Positions 11,572-26,800 are shown, counted from the stretch's first letter. The stretch: DNA of 64,000 bases from Ligula intestinalis (GCA_036362985.1 JAYGXS010000003.1:40231091-40295090), one strand, 5' to 3'. Notes: generated from the letters alone by a model not told the origin. Program-made: numbers and translations.

Positions 11572-11870
11572 ATGCTCCGATTTCCTTCCCTCCTGAAAGA
11601 TCTTTCAGATGAAGCGCTTAGGGACTTGCTTTTAAGCAGCCTAGAGTATGCCAATCTTCACGGTATACTATTAGCCTTCTTGTCTGTTTACTCCTTAGGA
11701 ATTCTAAAATATACGCCGGAATTAGAGTTAGTGAGTCTCCAACATACTCTGCTCCCATCGCCTTTCCCATCGAAATCATTCCATCGGGCGGTGCTTCTAC
11801 AAAAGGATTTTAACATACTTTACCAAAAAGTCGCTGCGGATCACAATTTTCTTGTTACTACCCTCAAACC
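11572..11870 (+). CDS. GSS: GSS exon 1 (coding)
   Basis: N-terminal region: an amphipathic helix with EYANLHG, then LQHTLLPSPFPSKSF and KDFNILYQKVA, matching the animal GSS N terminus. It ends two bases into a Pro codon, followed by donor GTAACT. A strong polypyrimidine-CAG acceptor ends at 11567, so an upstream 5' UTR exon or a trans-spliced leader is likely. Confidence 0.9.
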
Positions 11871-14800
11871 GTAACTCACTATCCTTTCTCATACATCTAG
11901 TGCACTTGCGTACGACTCCTACCTGGCTTCACTCTGGCGTCTTTATGATGTTGAGCAGACCTTGGGACCCGTTCAAGTAATATATTTGACTTGATCCTAT
12001 TGTTCTCTTCAAAGAAAATTAAGTTGTCTCTCAGTCGGTCCGACTACATGCTCCACCTTGATAATGCCACACCTCAGAAAATAGCTTCCCGCCACTTAAA
12101 AGAATGCGCTATGCTCAAACAGGTTGAGTACAATCTTATTGCTTCGAGTTTTGGTGGGATAATGGAGAGGCTTGTACAACAACATCAGCTCACTCTTTCC
12201 GTTCTCGGTCATCACTCAGACAACCAGGTAGTTTTACGCATTTTAATGCAATCTACCCCCCTATCTGCTTTGTTTAGCTCCCACCATGCCCTTCTGCTAC
12301 TGGGTTTGGTCGTGCAATTGTGCGAGCTGTCGAAGAATACTGCAAGCTCTTGCAATCATTGGCTCTGAGCATTGACAAACAGCCGGCAGTTCTTATAGTT
12401 ATCTCACCTCAAGAAACCAATGTCTTTGATCAACGAAGCATTGAGTTAGCAGTCCTCCAGTTAAACCCAAACATAAAAATCCTAAGACGAACCTTTTCGG
12501 ATCTTTCCAAGGTTTCGAAGAGAGTTCAATGCGATGACAATCACCGATTGTTTGTGTAAGTAAGGCGCTGAGTTTTCTGAAGAAAATTTGACATTTTCTT
12601 TTTCTTATTTGTTCTCTATGGACACTTTGCCTATCCGTATCCAATTTGACGGTAAAAAGTAAGGATCCTACAGCTAACCCACCCAGTCTCTGTTCTTGGT
12701 CTATCCGAAAAAAGAGTTGTTGCTTTTCTTTTCCGTGAATACGTTCCATTTTTAGTAGTGATGCCTTTTTAACTTCCTTTAATGCTTTTTCAGGTGCAGC
12801 TTCAATGGGGAAATTTGCCTTCGTTGAAATCTAACTCTGAAACGGACAGAGTTCTATGCGCTCGCGAATCTGCGATAGCAATGTTACTAACATTTGGAAA
12901 ATTAAGATCTGGCACACCAACGGCCTTATAAAATTGGGCATTCTGATGCTGACATAGTGTCCACCTTAGCCTCTCTTAAGTAGGCCTTCTCGTCGCCGTC
13001 TTATCTTTAGGTTTAAAAGAGCCAAAACCACAGACCAGATGACACTAAGCCTGAAGGGTGTTGGAAGCCCGCTGGTACCGATAGTTCCTAGGAGGCGTTA
13101 TAATTGAAAACTAAAGCATGCTATTGTGATGCGTGTCGCGGCTCTGGCAGCAGCTAGCACAGCATTCCACAATTTTGGTCCGGTATGGCAGAATAGTACT
13201 AAAAAAGTTCAGTCCCCCAGTCGGGAGCGACTCCTTGGCACTGGGTGTTAGCAGGTAAGAAATTAAGTCTCCTCTTATACCTAAAGTCCAGCTATGCAGT
13301 CTTTGTCATCACAGCCTTTCTGATATCCGTATTTAAATCCTGGCTGCCGTGAGCGCAAGGTCGCCGGGACAATATATTTCCTCTAGCAAAGTGGCCTATG
13401 TCCCCTACCTTGGCAAAAACGCTGTGGTAAGTATGCTTTCGTAATGGATAAGATAACCATTGCTTGCTTGAGAGCCCTTTAGTCTCCTGTTAGTGTATAC
13501 AAAATAGAATGGATCTGTTACGAATATCTCTATCATCTCCTCCTCTTCCCTAATGTCAGTTGGTGGCATGGTTATAAAGATACCTTTTTATTTTTAAATA
13601 AATCGTCGATAAACTCCTTCGCAGCACTCCTGAAAATCCCACAATTTTCCTTCTTAAGTGTCGCGAACGGTTGAAGAATATGTTGATTCTGATGCTCGCC
13701 GTGGATACATTTACTTTAATGCCGTGGTGACTTTTTGAATTCTATCCTTAGGAGCACCTATGTTGCTGATCTAGCCTTACCATGCGAATTACTTCCTAAT
13801 TGGTCCCTGTGTTTATAATGAATTTAGACTGTGCTGGCAAGATTAATGGTTACGACTGATGTCTGTTATGTCTCTCTCTCCATATCCCTGTTTTTTTCGC
13901 AAACTCTTAAGTCTATTATATTTCGTCGGTCAATCGTCAAGTATATATTTTGTTAGGCAGGTTAATTGACTACATATTTCGCTAAATTCTCAAAAGACTT
14001 CCGTGCAATGTTGACTGTATTAAATTTTTATATGGACTCGGCTGATTAAATTGTCTTGCTGACACCAAAACTTGAAGACCTTCAATGCATTGTGTCTTGA
14101 ATGAACGTGGTCTCCCGACCACGTAGTTTATCGACATAAATGGTGAAGTCCAAAATACCCACGGACTGCATGCCTCTCCCGCTTATTTGTTTCCATTTTG
14201 GAGCAAGTTTATATAGTTACTTTCGTGTGGCAGTAATGCAAATACCGTTCATAACACACATGGGTCGCCATAGCGTTAGCACATTGGCGAGCATTAGAAA
14301 CAAGGCACTCAGCCCCTCTCATCGCCTAAGAAGGACAATGGCGAGAGCTTTTTCAGGATGCTCGTGAGATCTATGCCACGGAATTTAACATACTTAATCC
14401 TGTTTACCTTCTTGAAGCCTGAAAATCAGGTAGCCAAGGTTCAGTTATCAGATGCAAACAGACATGACAGGAGCCTGAGTCTGTTCGGTTTTTCAAACAA
14501 CCGGTAACACACAAATCACTACGGTATTTTTTACCATAGTGGCAGCACACGGACTAGCTTAAGGCCCAGACACGTGTTTCGTCGGTATTTTACAGCTGCC
14601 CAAATATTTTTATCGAATTTTGGTCCACGCCTATAGAACCTTGATTAGACTTATCTACTTCGAGTTAGAGATTTATTTCAGAGGAACTTAAACGACCGAA
14701 AAAAGTACTTCGAAGGGGTTTGTCAAAAAAATCCTAAAAAAATTTAAAAAAACTACCTTTTTAATGATGGCTTGTAACCAAGATTAGGGACTAGGTGATA

Positions 14801-17800
14801 ATGATAGAGGTCTCAGTGGAGGGCCCTCAAGCAAGTAGTGACTAGCTTGTCCGTTACGAGAAGGTAATTGTCACATTGTGAATTAATCTTATTCGTGGTA
14901 CTAAGCGCTTATTCCTCTGCTTGTGCGAGGAACTCCTATTGTCTATGTGCTTTTTTCAGTATATACCGTGAGAAAAGAGCATACCTCTCAAAGCCTAAAT
15001 GCTCTTTTTTCACATGTGCTGTCTCTCGGAGACATGGAGGGGCGTTAACCTGTGTACCTTAATTGTGGACCGAGAATGGGCACTGCCATTTTGCGTTGAA
15101 GCTCTGGATTATCAGTCACTGATGATGCTTAATAAACCAGAAGCGGACATTTTAGTGCCCCTCATCTTTTGTTGCACAGTTCGAGCGTTGCTTTTAGAAG
15201 CGAAAACGAAAGCCTTTTCTTGAAACCGCCATACATTAGTAAAAAAATTTATGCATACATGCGACAAAAAAACGAAGAAAAGGTGGGCCAGAGTGACTCT
15301 TAGTTAGAACCCGTCACACCTGTCTGCACTGACTGCGAATATTCAGACACCGCGCTGGTCTTCCCAGCCGTATGCGCATACTCGACATCGGGATTCGTCA
15401 CAGCTAGCCCGCATACAACACCCGAAAGCTACTACCACTGCCACTTGCCTCATCAGAAAGAGTTGCAGTTGTCCTTTCTGCCGCCAAAACCTTTGTTCTG
15501 GTGGTGACTTGTGAATCCATCGCCCCGAGACAGGATAACCAGCACCAGAAACCCTGACAGATCCGTTGTTCTCTTTTTGCCTACCCACACTGCCCCAGCG
15601 CATTAGATTACCGCATGGAACTTTTGACAGTCCAGTCTTTTCTGACCCGACTAGTATTTGGAGGAAAGCAAGAGAGCGGCTCTGATGGGCAATGGCTTTA
15701 TTCAACACCACACAACGACAGCGGGGTTTGCAGGGTCCTTTAGTTTGTCCACTCCGGTGTATTTATATGGTTCCGGTCTTTCTAGAATATTCCTGGCGTA
15801 TGGTCTGCGCCTAGGCATTTTGGAACCTTCTCGACTGCGGCCACTGCCCACGCTGTGTGGACGGTCTTCTCGTTTGTTCAATGTACGGCTGGGCATTTTG
15901 CATGCGGGCACGATCCCATGTGAACGGCTTGACTGTGGGCATGATCCAGTTGGCCTGTTCCTTTCGCCGACTGCCTTGGGTGCATGGGGGTTCCGACTCC
16001 ATAACAGGACTATTGAGCTGTGCGCACAAAACTGCAGTTAAGGTCCAAGCACAACACTTCTCCCTGCTTCTCTGTCCATGCCCATTTCTTTAGTCTATAC
16101 TTCATAACAGACAGCTACATGTAGTCCACGAAAAACTACCCACCTCTCCTGTGGCAAGCATACCGTTCATTTGGTCATTGACATTATGGAGGAAGAAACG
16201 TCGCATGTCAGTTCATGCACATGCATGTTCTTCGGTGTATACTTAAACATGTAGTTAGGAAGAGGTTGCATGTGTGGCACACATGGATAAGCTCTATTCA
16301 TCATCATTCCCAATTCCCTCACTAGTGACAGGAAAACTTGGGCAGTCGACTAGTGCACCAGGGAGGGAAGAAGGAGTGAGATCGACACTGCGTAGCCCAT
16401 CCCCACTGCAAATCAGCGCTCTCATCATTGTGTTAAATCCAACGCGCCTGAATTTACCATAACGCGCTAAGAGTAATGACTTGGAAGACTACCCACTAGC
16501 GGGATACATCAGTCTTCATAGGAGTATTAGAGTGTGACCTTGTTATTCTTGCCCCCAAACGGGCCGTGCTGAACCAACACGGGATTTAGATCAGGGTACG
16601 GCGCTCGTTGCACGTGGATAACAAATATCGAACAGGGGAGGTGGGGCATGGTGCCACGCATGGAGGTGACTTTGACCGCGTCAGCCACCTGCGCCCAATC
16701 CCACCTCCGGTTTTATTGTCTCTATCTTTGCACCGGGCTCATAGTGGTGAGCGCAGAGAGAGTGCGGTAAATGCAGCGCAAGTCACCGTCCCTGTACCAC
16801 ACTGCTCTGGAGTATACGGTGGACATCGTCGAACTATCAAACTTAGACATGACCGGAGGATTGAAAGTTAGACTGCAATGGTTCCTTTTAAATGTGAACT
16901 TTGTGACACTGTTAGTGAGGTGAGATCTCAGCCGCCTTTACTAAAACCTGGTGTACATACTGAGCGCCAGGTCATTTGAAGTACGCATAGACGCGCTACG
17001 TAATATTGTCAGCCAAAGCGCTCGCGTCCATCTTCAGTCGCTTTGACATCGTTTTGCCATCAGAGCGAAGTGGGAGAGAGAGAGAGCAGTAAATTGTGTC
17101 CGTCTGTCTCACTATAAACTAATTTCTGCACACGTCCACTCCGTGGGACACGCGGCTGATGCTATCGCCTGTAACAGTCGAGCTGTCGTGCGTCAGACTA
17201 GGCAAACAACTGCGTTGCAGGTTGCTAACCCTCTCTTTCAGAGTTATTTTGCAGTTGATTCCTTTATTGCGCTTCCCAGTAAATTTTCCAGGCTGTTCCT
17301 TCTCCTGCTAACCTCTCTGGCAGACTGTTCTTTGGTTTTATTCCAATTAAGTGACGGTGTCGAGATTGCCCTGGTCTACTATCGCACCGGCTACTCGCCT
17401 GATCAGTTCCGTGGCGAGGTGAGTCCAATTATTTCGCTCAGCCTTTATCTCTCATTCTCAGCGCTGGTCGTATTCTAGCATGAATATCGCTCTACTTGCT
17501 CCAATCCCGCTGCTTCGTGCAGTTGGTCATGGACCTACAATGTGAGACGAGCCAGTTGATTTTGTGTTTGCACATGTACCTGTCACGATCACCGTTGTCC
17601 CAATGTTTAAATCAGGCACTTCTGTTTATGTGTAATCGTGGTGCTCGTATGTTTGCATCTGCTTTGTATGCTATAATTTAACATGCTTACTATATGGCGC
17701 CTCGTTCTCAGCAGTTACTCCATAAGTAAAATGCTTTAGGCTAGTCACTGATTTTTGAGCAACCTCCAGGTGAGTAGAGGGCCATCGCCGATCTCAGTCG

Positions 17801-20800
17801 AGAAGCATTTGAAAAGGCCGATGGTAGGTCAGCCATTAGGAGTAACATCCGCATTCGAGACTAGGACCATAAGGTCTGTGCTTCTCTTCTATGGTTTTCT
17901 GACCGTTTTCTCCCTAACCTTCATTCTATTAGACATGTATATCAGGAAATTGCACGACTCGTAGTCAATGGGGCGACCGACGGTGTCCTGAAGAATCAGC
18001 ACATGACCACTGGTGTATAAAATATGTGATTGTTCACAGGTATTACATGCGTGATACCCAGATTTAACAGGGGACACAATGTGGTTCATTCACGTAACTG
18101 CTTGAGTCAGAAATGATTGGTCAATTTTCAGCATTTAGCAGGTCATAGTTCGTATAGGTCTACATGTAGACTTTACTGGATTTTGAGGACCTGCTACTGG
18201 CAGTTCTCGTCAGGGGCTTTCTACCAACTGGGTTTTATTTACCTAAGCCGTCAGTGTCATTTTAAGATGCAAAAACCTATCGATCTCATTGGCCAGAGGC
18301 TGGGTGCGTGACAGTCCGATCGTCCCAAGCGAGTACGCCACCGCCTGTCCCACGGAATGGGTTCAGCAGCAGCCACCTTTGCCTGCATTAATTTATAGTG
18401 AGGCTGCCTCGCGCCATATTTACTAAATTTTTTCTCCTCTTGCTGCAATGCTAAGACGATGTCGAGGTGACCAGTAGTCGGTGCAAATGCAGGAGCTGCC
18501 AGAACTGAGCAGCCCGTCCTCACACATGCAACACATGCCCTTGCCTCTACTAAGCTTCTGTAAGGGCAGCCCTAGTCTGACCTCAGTGAGCGACCCATTA
18601 GGTCACATTGAGGACTGAGGCAAAAACTAGGCTTACAGGAGAAGTGCTTGGCTATTGTCGATTCTGTGGCACCTGCCAGCGTGTTCTGTGCCGACGCAAG
18701 CATTAAGGTTACCAAGAAGAGTTAGTTTATCCACCCCTGGCACCTTTGCTAGTAGGGTGGGCAGGTTTTTTAACACTTGTTTTTGAGTCATCGGAGCTGG
18801 TCTTTGAGGGGTGGAGAGGGGGTTGGGGTGCGGACAATGGTTGCGAATGTTTCCGCAACGAGGCCAAAGTTGAGTCTTTAGACTATCTTTACCGTTCTGT
18901 GTTAGCCAGGACACTCGCCTCACCATTATGTCGTCGCCCCGCTTTTGAACATCTACTACGGGAAAAGGTGTATCGGATACCCACCTCTGTCAAATTGTCC
19001 TTGGAGAGCGGGTGTCACCGAAAGCAACAATAAAGGACCGTATCTCGGGTGGCCAGAGTTGTCCTTTTTGTCAGTCAGTTTGCGGTTGGATTTTTTAAAA
19101 GGGGACAAACATTCCAAGATGGCAAAGTAGGCATGGATCACGTGGACTAGGACAAGGCTGTGGTTTGGTGTCCGAGTTTCACTTTATTTTCAGCAGTGTA
19201 TATTTTACCGGTAATGTTTATGGTATCTTTATTATACCTCTCTCTTGAATGGGGGTAAGCAGTGCTGCCTCTAAATGAGGCTCCTTAGTCCTTTCAGAAT
19301 CGTACAAACTTCGCTATGGAAGGTCAACCCGACTTAATCTGGGACCCCTACAGGACTGCACGTGGATTCCTTCCTAGGACTATTCATTTGGGAGTATAGA
19401 GGGAAAATAAGTATTAGTTAATGAACTATGGGGTGTGAACATGCATACACTGGACAACCGTATCTGGTTTCTCCCGCCGCTCAAGAAAGTTTTCCAAGAT
19501 GTGACCGTTTGGCTGAACACTACTTTGTAGAAACAGATGAGTGCTGGGTGCCGCGACGGGGCACTGTAAAAGTGTCCATCAGGTTCACCGATGCGTTTGG
19601 CGACAGTCGTTTAGTACTTACAGGAGCTTACTTACACTGGGCTTCTGTCTGCGTTAAAAGGTCCAGGTGCTATATCCTATGCTGCATGTTTGCACTTTGA
19701 AGGGCATTTACGTTAGTGTAAAGTCGTCCACCCGCATCTACGAACCGTACACCTGCAGTGTGTGGCTCTCATTCACACAGCTCTGTATATCGTGACTTGG
19801 TACGCGGTCGTGCTAATTCGATACGTTTCGAGAGGCGGTGGGCGGTGAAGGAACGAAGTAGACTGTTGTGGATATTTAAAGGCCAAGTACCCAATTTACC
19901 GTAAAGGTTTACCGCAATGGTTGAGCTACCAATCAAACTAGCAACTGACGGTCCTGAGCAGGCTTGGGTTCAGCCCAATCGAAATGGAAACAGAACAAAG
20001 CTGCCTACTGATATGGAGGATGCAATCGATCTGGCACATTCCGGTGCATTTCATGCTAAACAAATCAGTTAGTGTACTTTTGAGCTGCCATCGGAATTCC
20101 CGGGAAATAGAGTGTGTCATTCATCGCTGCTGACCAAACGAACAGTTCTGTGCTCCGTAGGCAAAGTAAATAGTGATGCTGCTACTGACGGGAAGAAACG
20201 CTAACCAGAAAAAAACTGTTGTATGCTTCCTCACTTGACTGAGCCATAGCTGTGACCCTGAAGGTGGTAGGTAGGACATTCATACTGACGCCCATCTTTG
20301 CGGTTTTACTCCGCAATTCAAGCTTCTTCACCATGAGCAAGTATGGTAGCCAAGAAGGAGATAAAATACAGATAATAACTTTTAAGTGAGATTGTCGATC
20401 TGAAGTCTCTCCTTCTGGAAGGGTCTGATGTTTATTACCAGTAACTGCCATGATTTCTAGATGTTTGGTGAAATTTTTTAGACGAACAATACCCTGCAAA
20501 ATAACCGTCACTGTACATCTGAGTACACCGTAGTGAAACTACGCGGTCCTAAGGCACTCGAGAATGAAAAGAAATGGTTGCAAGTTATTGCTTACAGCTG
20601 GGTGAAGAGTTCTATGGGGCCTGAAGTTTTTGGTGTCTTCAAATAACCAACAATCAACGGCAAAATCCTATTTGGAAGAAATAGAAGAAACGGGCGGACG
20701 CCAGTAAAATGAGCTGCTGTTGATTTTTCGCCGAGGGTGGTCTGAGTACGTGACGCGCAGCCGGTTCGACGCCTCCTCGCGTCCTTAATCAACGGAGAGG

Positions 20801-23800
20801 CAAAAAGAAATTACTCTCATATGAATACCAATGTCAGTTTATAGTGAGATAAGTAGAGGCTTTCCGACTTTGTGGGTACCTAGGCTTGTCTGTCCATGAA
20901 GCTGAGCGCGCTCTCGCTTCATTCATCCAAAAACAGTACTCATGTGATTCCTGGCGCGGTGCTCCAGGAGCAGAAGGCGTGTATGCACCCAAAATGTCAC
21001 AACTGTGCTGCTAGCAGCTGTCATCAGTCTAATCTCTGCATCTACACAACACTGCTAAAGTAAAGCACTAGTTGTAAGCTTTGACGTCACCCAGTATTTG
21101 AGAGTTTCATTAATAATCGTGGGCTTCTTAGAATAAATCTAACGGTCTTTTGGCACATGCAGAGTAGCTGCACAGTGCAGGCAAAAGCTGTATGTGTCAA
21201 GTTGTCGGGCCAACAAAACCGAACGTAACTGTTGTGTATATGTCCACTACTTCATCTACGAACATTAAACCTGTCATTGGAAGCACATATTAAGCTGGTT
21301 GCGTGGCAATCCAGTAGGAGCCAACCCGTCGACAGCCAGTCCCGTATTCGAGTTTGGAACTAGTGTGTCTTCAGTTTAAGCGTAGCCCGATTAAATTCCG
21401 TGTAGCATGTGAACTTTAATTTGGTGTGACAGTCTTTGCTGCTATCAAAATGGTCTTTGGCTCAAACTGTGCATGCTTAAAACGTTTTTCTGCCCCGGCA
21501 GCCACCATGCCAAGTCAAATTTCCTGTCGGCAGTACTTCACGCGCCTACGCGTGCCGCAAAAGTGCATGTTTTTACATGCATACAAGCTAGCTTTTGCCG
21601 TACTCGGGTCTCGTCAAAGACAATCCGTCATTAGTAAATAAGAAGGCTGGTCGAGCACCGGAACAGTTACTTTATTTTTCTGAAAATTTGAACTCGTGCA
21701 GGAGTTCATCGGCAGAGACAGCAGCAGCAATAGCAAAAAGGGGTTAATTATAGAGGGTGCAGGGCAATCAGTTAGCAATGAAGTAAGTCTGGAGATGACT
21801 ATGCAGGGCTCTGTACGCCGGCACCAAATCTCTGCATCGATTGTTTGAGTTTCCACCAGTAGACCAGACTTCAGTCAATTCTCGTGGCCGTGGGCGCCTA
21901 TCTGGACGCGGCGAATTTGAACTCATGGCCCGATTCGTAGGTGTGGGCCGCAGCTTGTGATAATTCGTCGCTCCGTCGCACAGCCAGCTTATTTTCATGT
22001 ATGCGCGATCCAAGCATGTGTTCAGTCATGAATTTGGCATGAATAGAAAGGTGGTGCAACTTGACTTTCAGTCCAAGGAAAGTGCTGGGCACAGCTTCAG
22101 TGGGCACTTTTCTAGGTCACAATATTTATAATCTCGTAGGAGTTTAAAGAGTGTGATATTGGTTATAATAGGAAACCACATACTCTGTCCGCGTCTAGGA
22201 TATTCCACTTTCCAGCCTCTCTTTTAGCGTGTGTCAGTACCATTTTCATTCTAAACGTAGTTGCTGACGTGACGTAAAACTCTAATTTAACGTGCGTCAC
22301 GCGCAATTTGCCAGACTCAATTTAGTAGACTGTAGTGCATTGGGTGCTAAAAGGTGTTTCAAGTATCTGAAGACTGTACATTTGCGCCATCTCTGAGCTG
22401 AAGATGGAGCGGTTCCACTAAAAAGTGATTCTTAACTCCTTGCCAGTCTAACCGCATATAAAGGCAGTCGCCAGGTAGCCATATAACAGACAGAATATCG
22501 GTTAGCTGTATGGAGTTGCCCTTTGTCACCTGAATAACCTGCTAGTCTAAAGTCCCTCTGCAGCGCCCTCTTCACTGCTAATTTAGAGAACGATGAGTGA
22601 GTAGAATGTGCGTCTGATAGACTTACTCAGAAACACAGTGAAGACTGTCATTTGCAGGCTCGACATACAGACAGATTACCAGCCACAGGGAAGCACTAGA
22701 CTGGTAGTGAGTTTATTCAGTCACTGGCCGATGCCCGCAGAACGATAGGTTGGAAGCCTTAAGTGGAGGGACTAAACCTCGAGGTAGTCTCCCGTTCCTC
22801 TCGCTTTTATGCTTGCTGAATTAAAGCTCTCATATCCTGCGCTCTTCTCTTTCCCTATTTTTTCTGTCATGCTGCCGTACCTGATCTGGCAACAATAGTT
22901 ATGGGTCATTATTATTATTCTTCGTGCATAGGAAGACTGGGAGACGAAGGGCATGTTGGAACGCACCCTCGCAATCAAGTGTCCCACTATTGCTGACCTC
23001 CTGGCCAACACCAAACTCGTGCAGACTGCCCTGGCCCAGCCCAACGTACTAAAGCGGTTCTTCGGCGATGACACGGACAGAATTAACAACCTCACTTCTA
23101 CTTTTGCACGCCAGACTTTCCTCTCAACTGACTTTGAGCTCGCCTCAAAGGCCGAAATCGACGCGATTGTCTCTGACTGTATGCAGAATCCCTCAAACTA
23201 CGTGCTCAAACCGCAGAGGGAGGGCGGCGGAAACAACATATTCGGCGGTAAGGGCGGTAGGATTGTCTTCTGAGGTCCTATTTGCCTTTAGCATACAGTA
23301 ATAAATTTTTTTTTATGTTTTCAGTTGCCCAATTTTCCCTTCTTTCGTTTAATTCCACCAATATATATGGTCGAATATACATAAATCGGCATCACTTGCC
23401 TGAGCAACAGGAGTTTATGCTGGTGGAGTTGATTATATTTTGCTTATTAAAGCAATTATAGGTAGCTTTTATTTAATATTCTTTGATAACTTTCAATACA
23501 ATTAAATATTCATTTACGCTCGTTAACCAAGCATCAAATGTTAAGCAACCAATTCTCTAAGACAGTTGGTTGAAGGAATTTATATTTAGGTGGCCCTACA
23601 AGACAGTTTTGCCGTAAAGGTTTTCCCATGCACCATGCTCCATCTTACTGGCCCAGATTTTACTCGCTTTGACTGTGGGTCGGTTTTTGTTTCAAAATGT
23701 TTCAGCGTTTTATTGTCTCTGCGCGTACATACCCCTTGTAACATGTAAGTCAGATTACCGTTCGCACATGATGAGTAAGGTTGTGAGTAGAAGAAAACAA

Positions 23801-26800
23801 ATGCATCGTTACATAGCTACTCGGTCCACCGCCCGATGGTAGGCCCAACCATCGTCGTTTTGATTAAAGTCAGAGGCATCAAATTGACGTTGAAATTTGA
23901 ATAGAAACCGTGAAAACTAGTCCATGATAACGTTAGGCCTGCTTTTGGCATACACGCACACCCCCTAAGCAGCTATTTTAGTACAACCGTCATCATAAGC
24001 CAGTGGAGCGCTAGCAATATGTGCATTGTATGCCCCACAGCGTGAATAGGTGACTGACCCAAAAGGACACCCCACCGGTATTTTAGTAAATCGGCCAAAA
24101 AAACCTCGTGACACAGATAAAACAGCTCAATGAAGAATTTTTATTTGCAAACCAAATAGCAATTGTCACACTCCCTTTGTACACACGACGGTTTTCCGAA
24201 ATCCACAAGTAGAACTTATTACCCTAGCCCAGTGGTTGAACTTGCAGAGCCCAAGGGATTAGGCAGATTACGTTAGCATTTTTCCACAGTCCAAGCCGGA
24301 CAGTGTGTTGTTAGCTTTAAACGTTCACCTTGAGCAAATTTATTAGTTCACTTCACTTCAGCTACTATTGAATGCACTTTCTTTAAGTCGAGTATATGAT
24401 CAAAGTCGTCCATTCTTATGACTGGGTGCTGGCTAGGCCGCCGCTCACCTGAACAAGGTCGAAGTGATTGATAAAGCAAATACCGCGAGTTTGGCTCACG
24501 AACCGCGTGTAGAATATTACATTTTATCCCCGATCAGAAGCGGCTCTTAGGAGGTAGTGCGCCAAAGAACAGTTATCTCCAACTTTTCGCCTGCACACGC
24601 CTCCGCAATGTTCTCTCTCCGAACCTCCTGCTCCAATTGACATCCGCATGGACTGCTCAGCCTGACGATCTTTGCCTTGCGCTCTAGAACAGTGTTTGTT
24701 GATGACCAACTGGCGCTGTCGCCACAGTTATTTGCAACGCTATAAACTGTGAAACACCGCCGATCCGCCTTCTGAATAGGGTCATACGCAGTTCTAATTT
24801 AGGATACTAAGACTATTCATGGGGTGGAAAAGTCGAGTTTAGGTTCTAAACATCTGTGCGCATAGAACATGTGGCCTTCATCTAGCGACCATTTCTGCAG
24901 GGTATTTTGCTAATCTTTCATCGTGCTATCGTATATCGGCTAGTATGGCCACTGAAATCGCAAAATCTGGTGGATATTTTATCTTGCCTGCATACATTCA
25001 TTAACAGTTCTCCCGCAGATCTCAATAAAACGGCCGATGTTGCGTCTTCATCTTGAATTTTACCGTCTAAGCATCACAGCAAATGTTGAGCGTGGGAACA
25101 TGCCACTGGAGTTGGGCGGATTAAGCCACTAGCCTAGATATCCGGGACTGAGATGCAAGAATACCGAGTAAGAGTTTCGGCAACCTCTGGGACTTATGCT
25201 TCACATTTTCGTTTAAGTGCTTCCTCTGGTTTATTTAAAGCATTTAACCTTTTCTTTATAGTTTATCTTGCTGCAGTGCCATTTGTGTAGTATTAAACCT
25301 CGACGCGCTCGTTTCCACCGCCAGTTAACGATGGGCAGTACTCCTCCTTTGGTTTTTTATTTGCCATAGTAGAATAGTTTTGCCAAGCAGAGTTAAGCCT
25401 TTATTTGGCGTTTCGGTTTATATGTGCGAGTGAAGAGAGTACGTGGTCAACCCAACCCGCCAAACATCTACCGCCCTGCAGTCTAGTCCTGTTTGTCTCC
25501 CGTTCAGTCGGCAGTCTCTTTTACCAAATGCAATCCTATGGATTGGATGGATGGATGAGTGCTGAGTGATGAGCGAGAATGCGGTTTGATGCTGCGGGAA
25601 TTTGACTAGCACTTAAAACCACTCTCATATTGTTAGTGTATAGGTACGACATTGCTTATTCATTAGTACTGACCTACTGACACAATTATAGGATATAGCA
25701 ATGTTAGTTTATTACAGAACAGATTGATCTCCTATTAGACAGGAGATGTCCTCTAAACCCCAAGAAAAGGAGTTAAGTACTGGAAAAGTATAATATTAGC
25801 CTACTAACGGCAAGTGGCTAAATAATCCTCGGTAGAGGTTGCGGCTGCATTCTAGGTCCTGATCTTATACATTCAGTAGTCCTAGGTGGGCGCTGTCCAC
25901 CGAACGCTACACCCAGTGACCACAAGATATGACCGCCTTATGGCCAGGACAGACAAAACCCCTAGATGCCATGTCAGGTTATCGGTATTCTCAGCGCTTA
26001 GTTCAGTCGCCGAATACTTTTTAGGCATTAGGCAGGCCATCCCCATTTCTATCCCTATCTGGAGCCGACTCCCAACGTGTATGATTATATGCTCTTTGGA
26101 TCAAATACGGTAACAGTTTCCTATGGACTGAACGAACTTAAATCGCTAGTATCTTCCGCATCATAATTAATGCGCTTTTACTGCAGCAATGTACTGTCCT
26201 ACTGCTGTCCTCTAGTGCCGAACTTGAAGTGCACATTTCTAGAAAGATGATTATCTCCAACAATCTAAGCTAGATCTAATTACTGCAGAAAGTGGAATGT
26301 TTTCTGGAAAAAAAGGCAAATTTCACCTTTCATGATCAGAAAGCATGGTAGGTCGTCAGCTACTATTAAATTCACTTTCTTTAAGTCGTTAGCTTACTAA
26401 AATTTCATCTAGGCTACGACTGCAAACTAGGCTAAACAATTTTACATGCACGTACAAGCCGCACTGTAGCTTACCAATTACTGGCTTAAGGAAGTATGAT
26501 TGACCTAACTATCACTTTGAGCATAGGCACTACACTACTAACAGTAGTATGCAGACCTAGCAGTGTAAACACCACAGTAGCAGTACGATTCGTAGGTATA
26601 GTAATGAAAAAATTGGTCTCAGTAATTGTGAATATCCGGCCCTTTCCGTCACGGAGGCTGCTCAGATATCTCCGGACTATAAGAATTCGGATGCATGTTC
26701 CTCAATTCTGGCAAATGTGCCAAGTACCTCCGCAAAATTTATGAACCAATTCTCGCCTAAATCTAGCAGGTTTCACTCTCAAGTCAAAAAATTGCAGTTC

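Larger units (their letters stand above)
17419..22931 (+). other. GSS intron 5 (5.5 kb)
   Basis: The longest intron of the gene. It contains a minus-strand RTE-type endonuclease scrap (18670-18820), a dispersed repeat copy (19430-19600) and a minus-strand PLE tail (21640-22110). Nothing else identifiable. Confidence 0.8.

Noticed and set aside
15343..16041. Two overlapping 120-residue open frames on opposite strands as a host gene
   Set aside because: No recognisable motif or splice logic, and the sequence lies inside GSS intron 4.
18257..18523. Continuation of the RTE fragment
   Set aside because: After about 18670 the minus-strand sequence no longer follows RTE endonuclease order.
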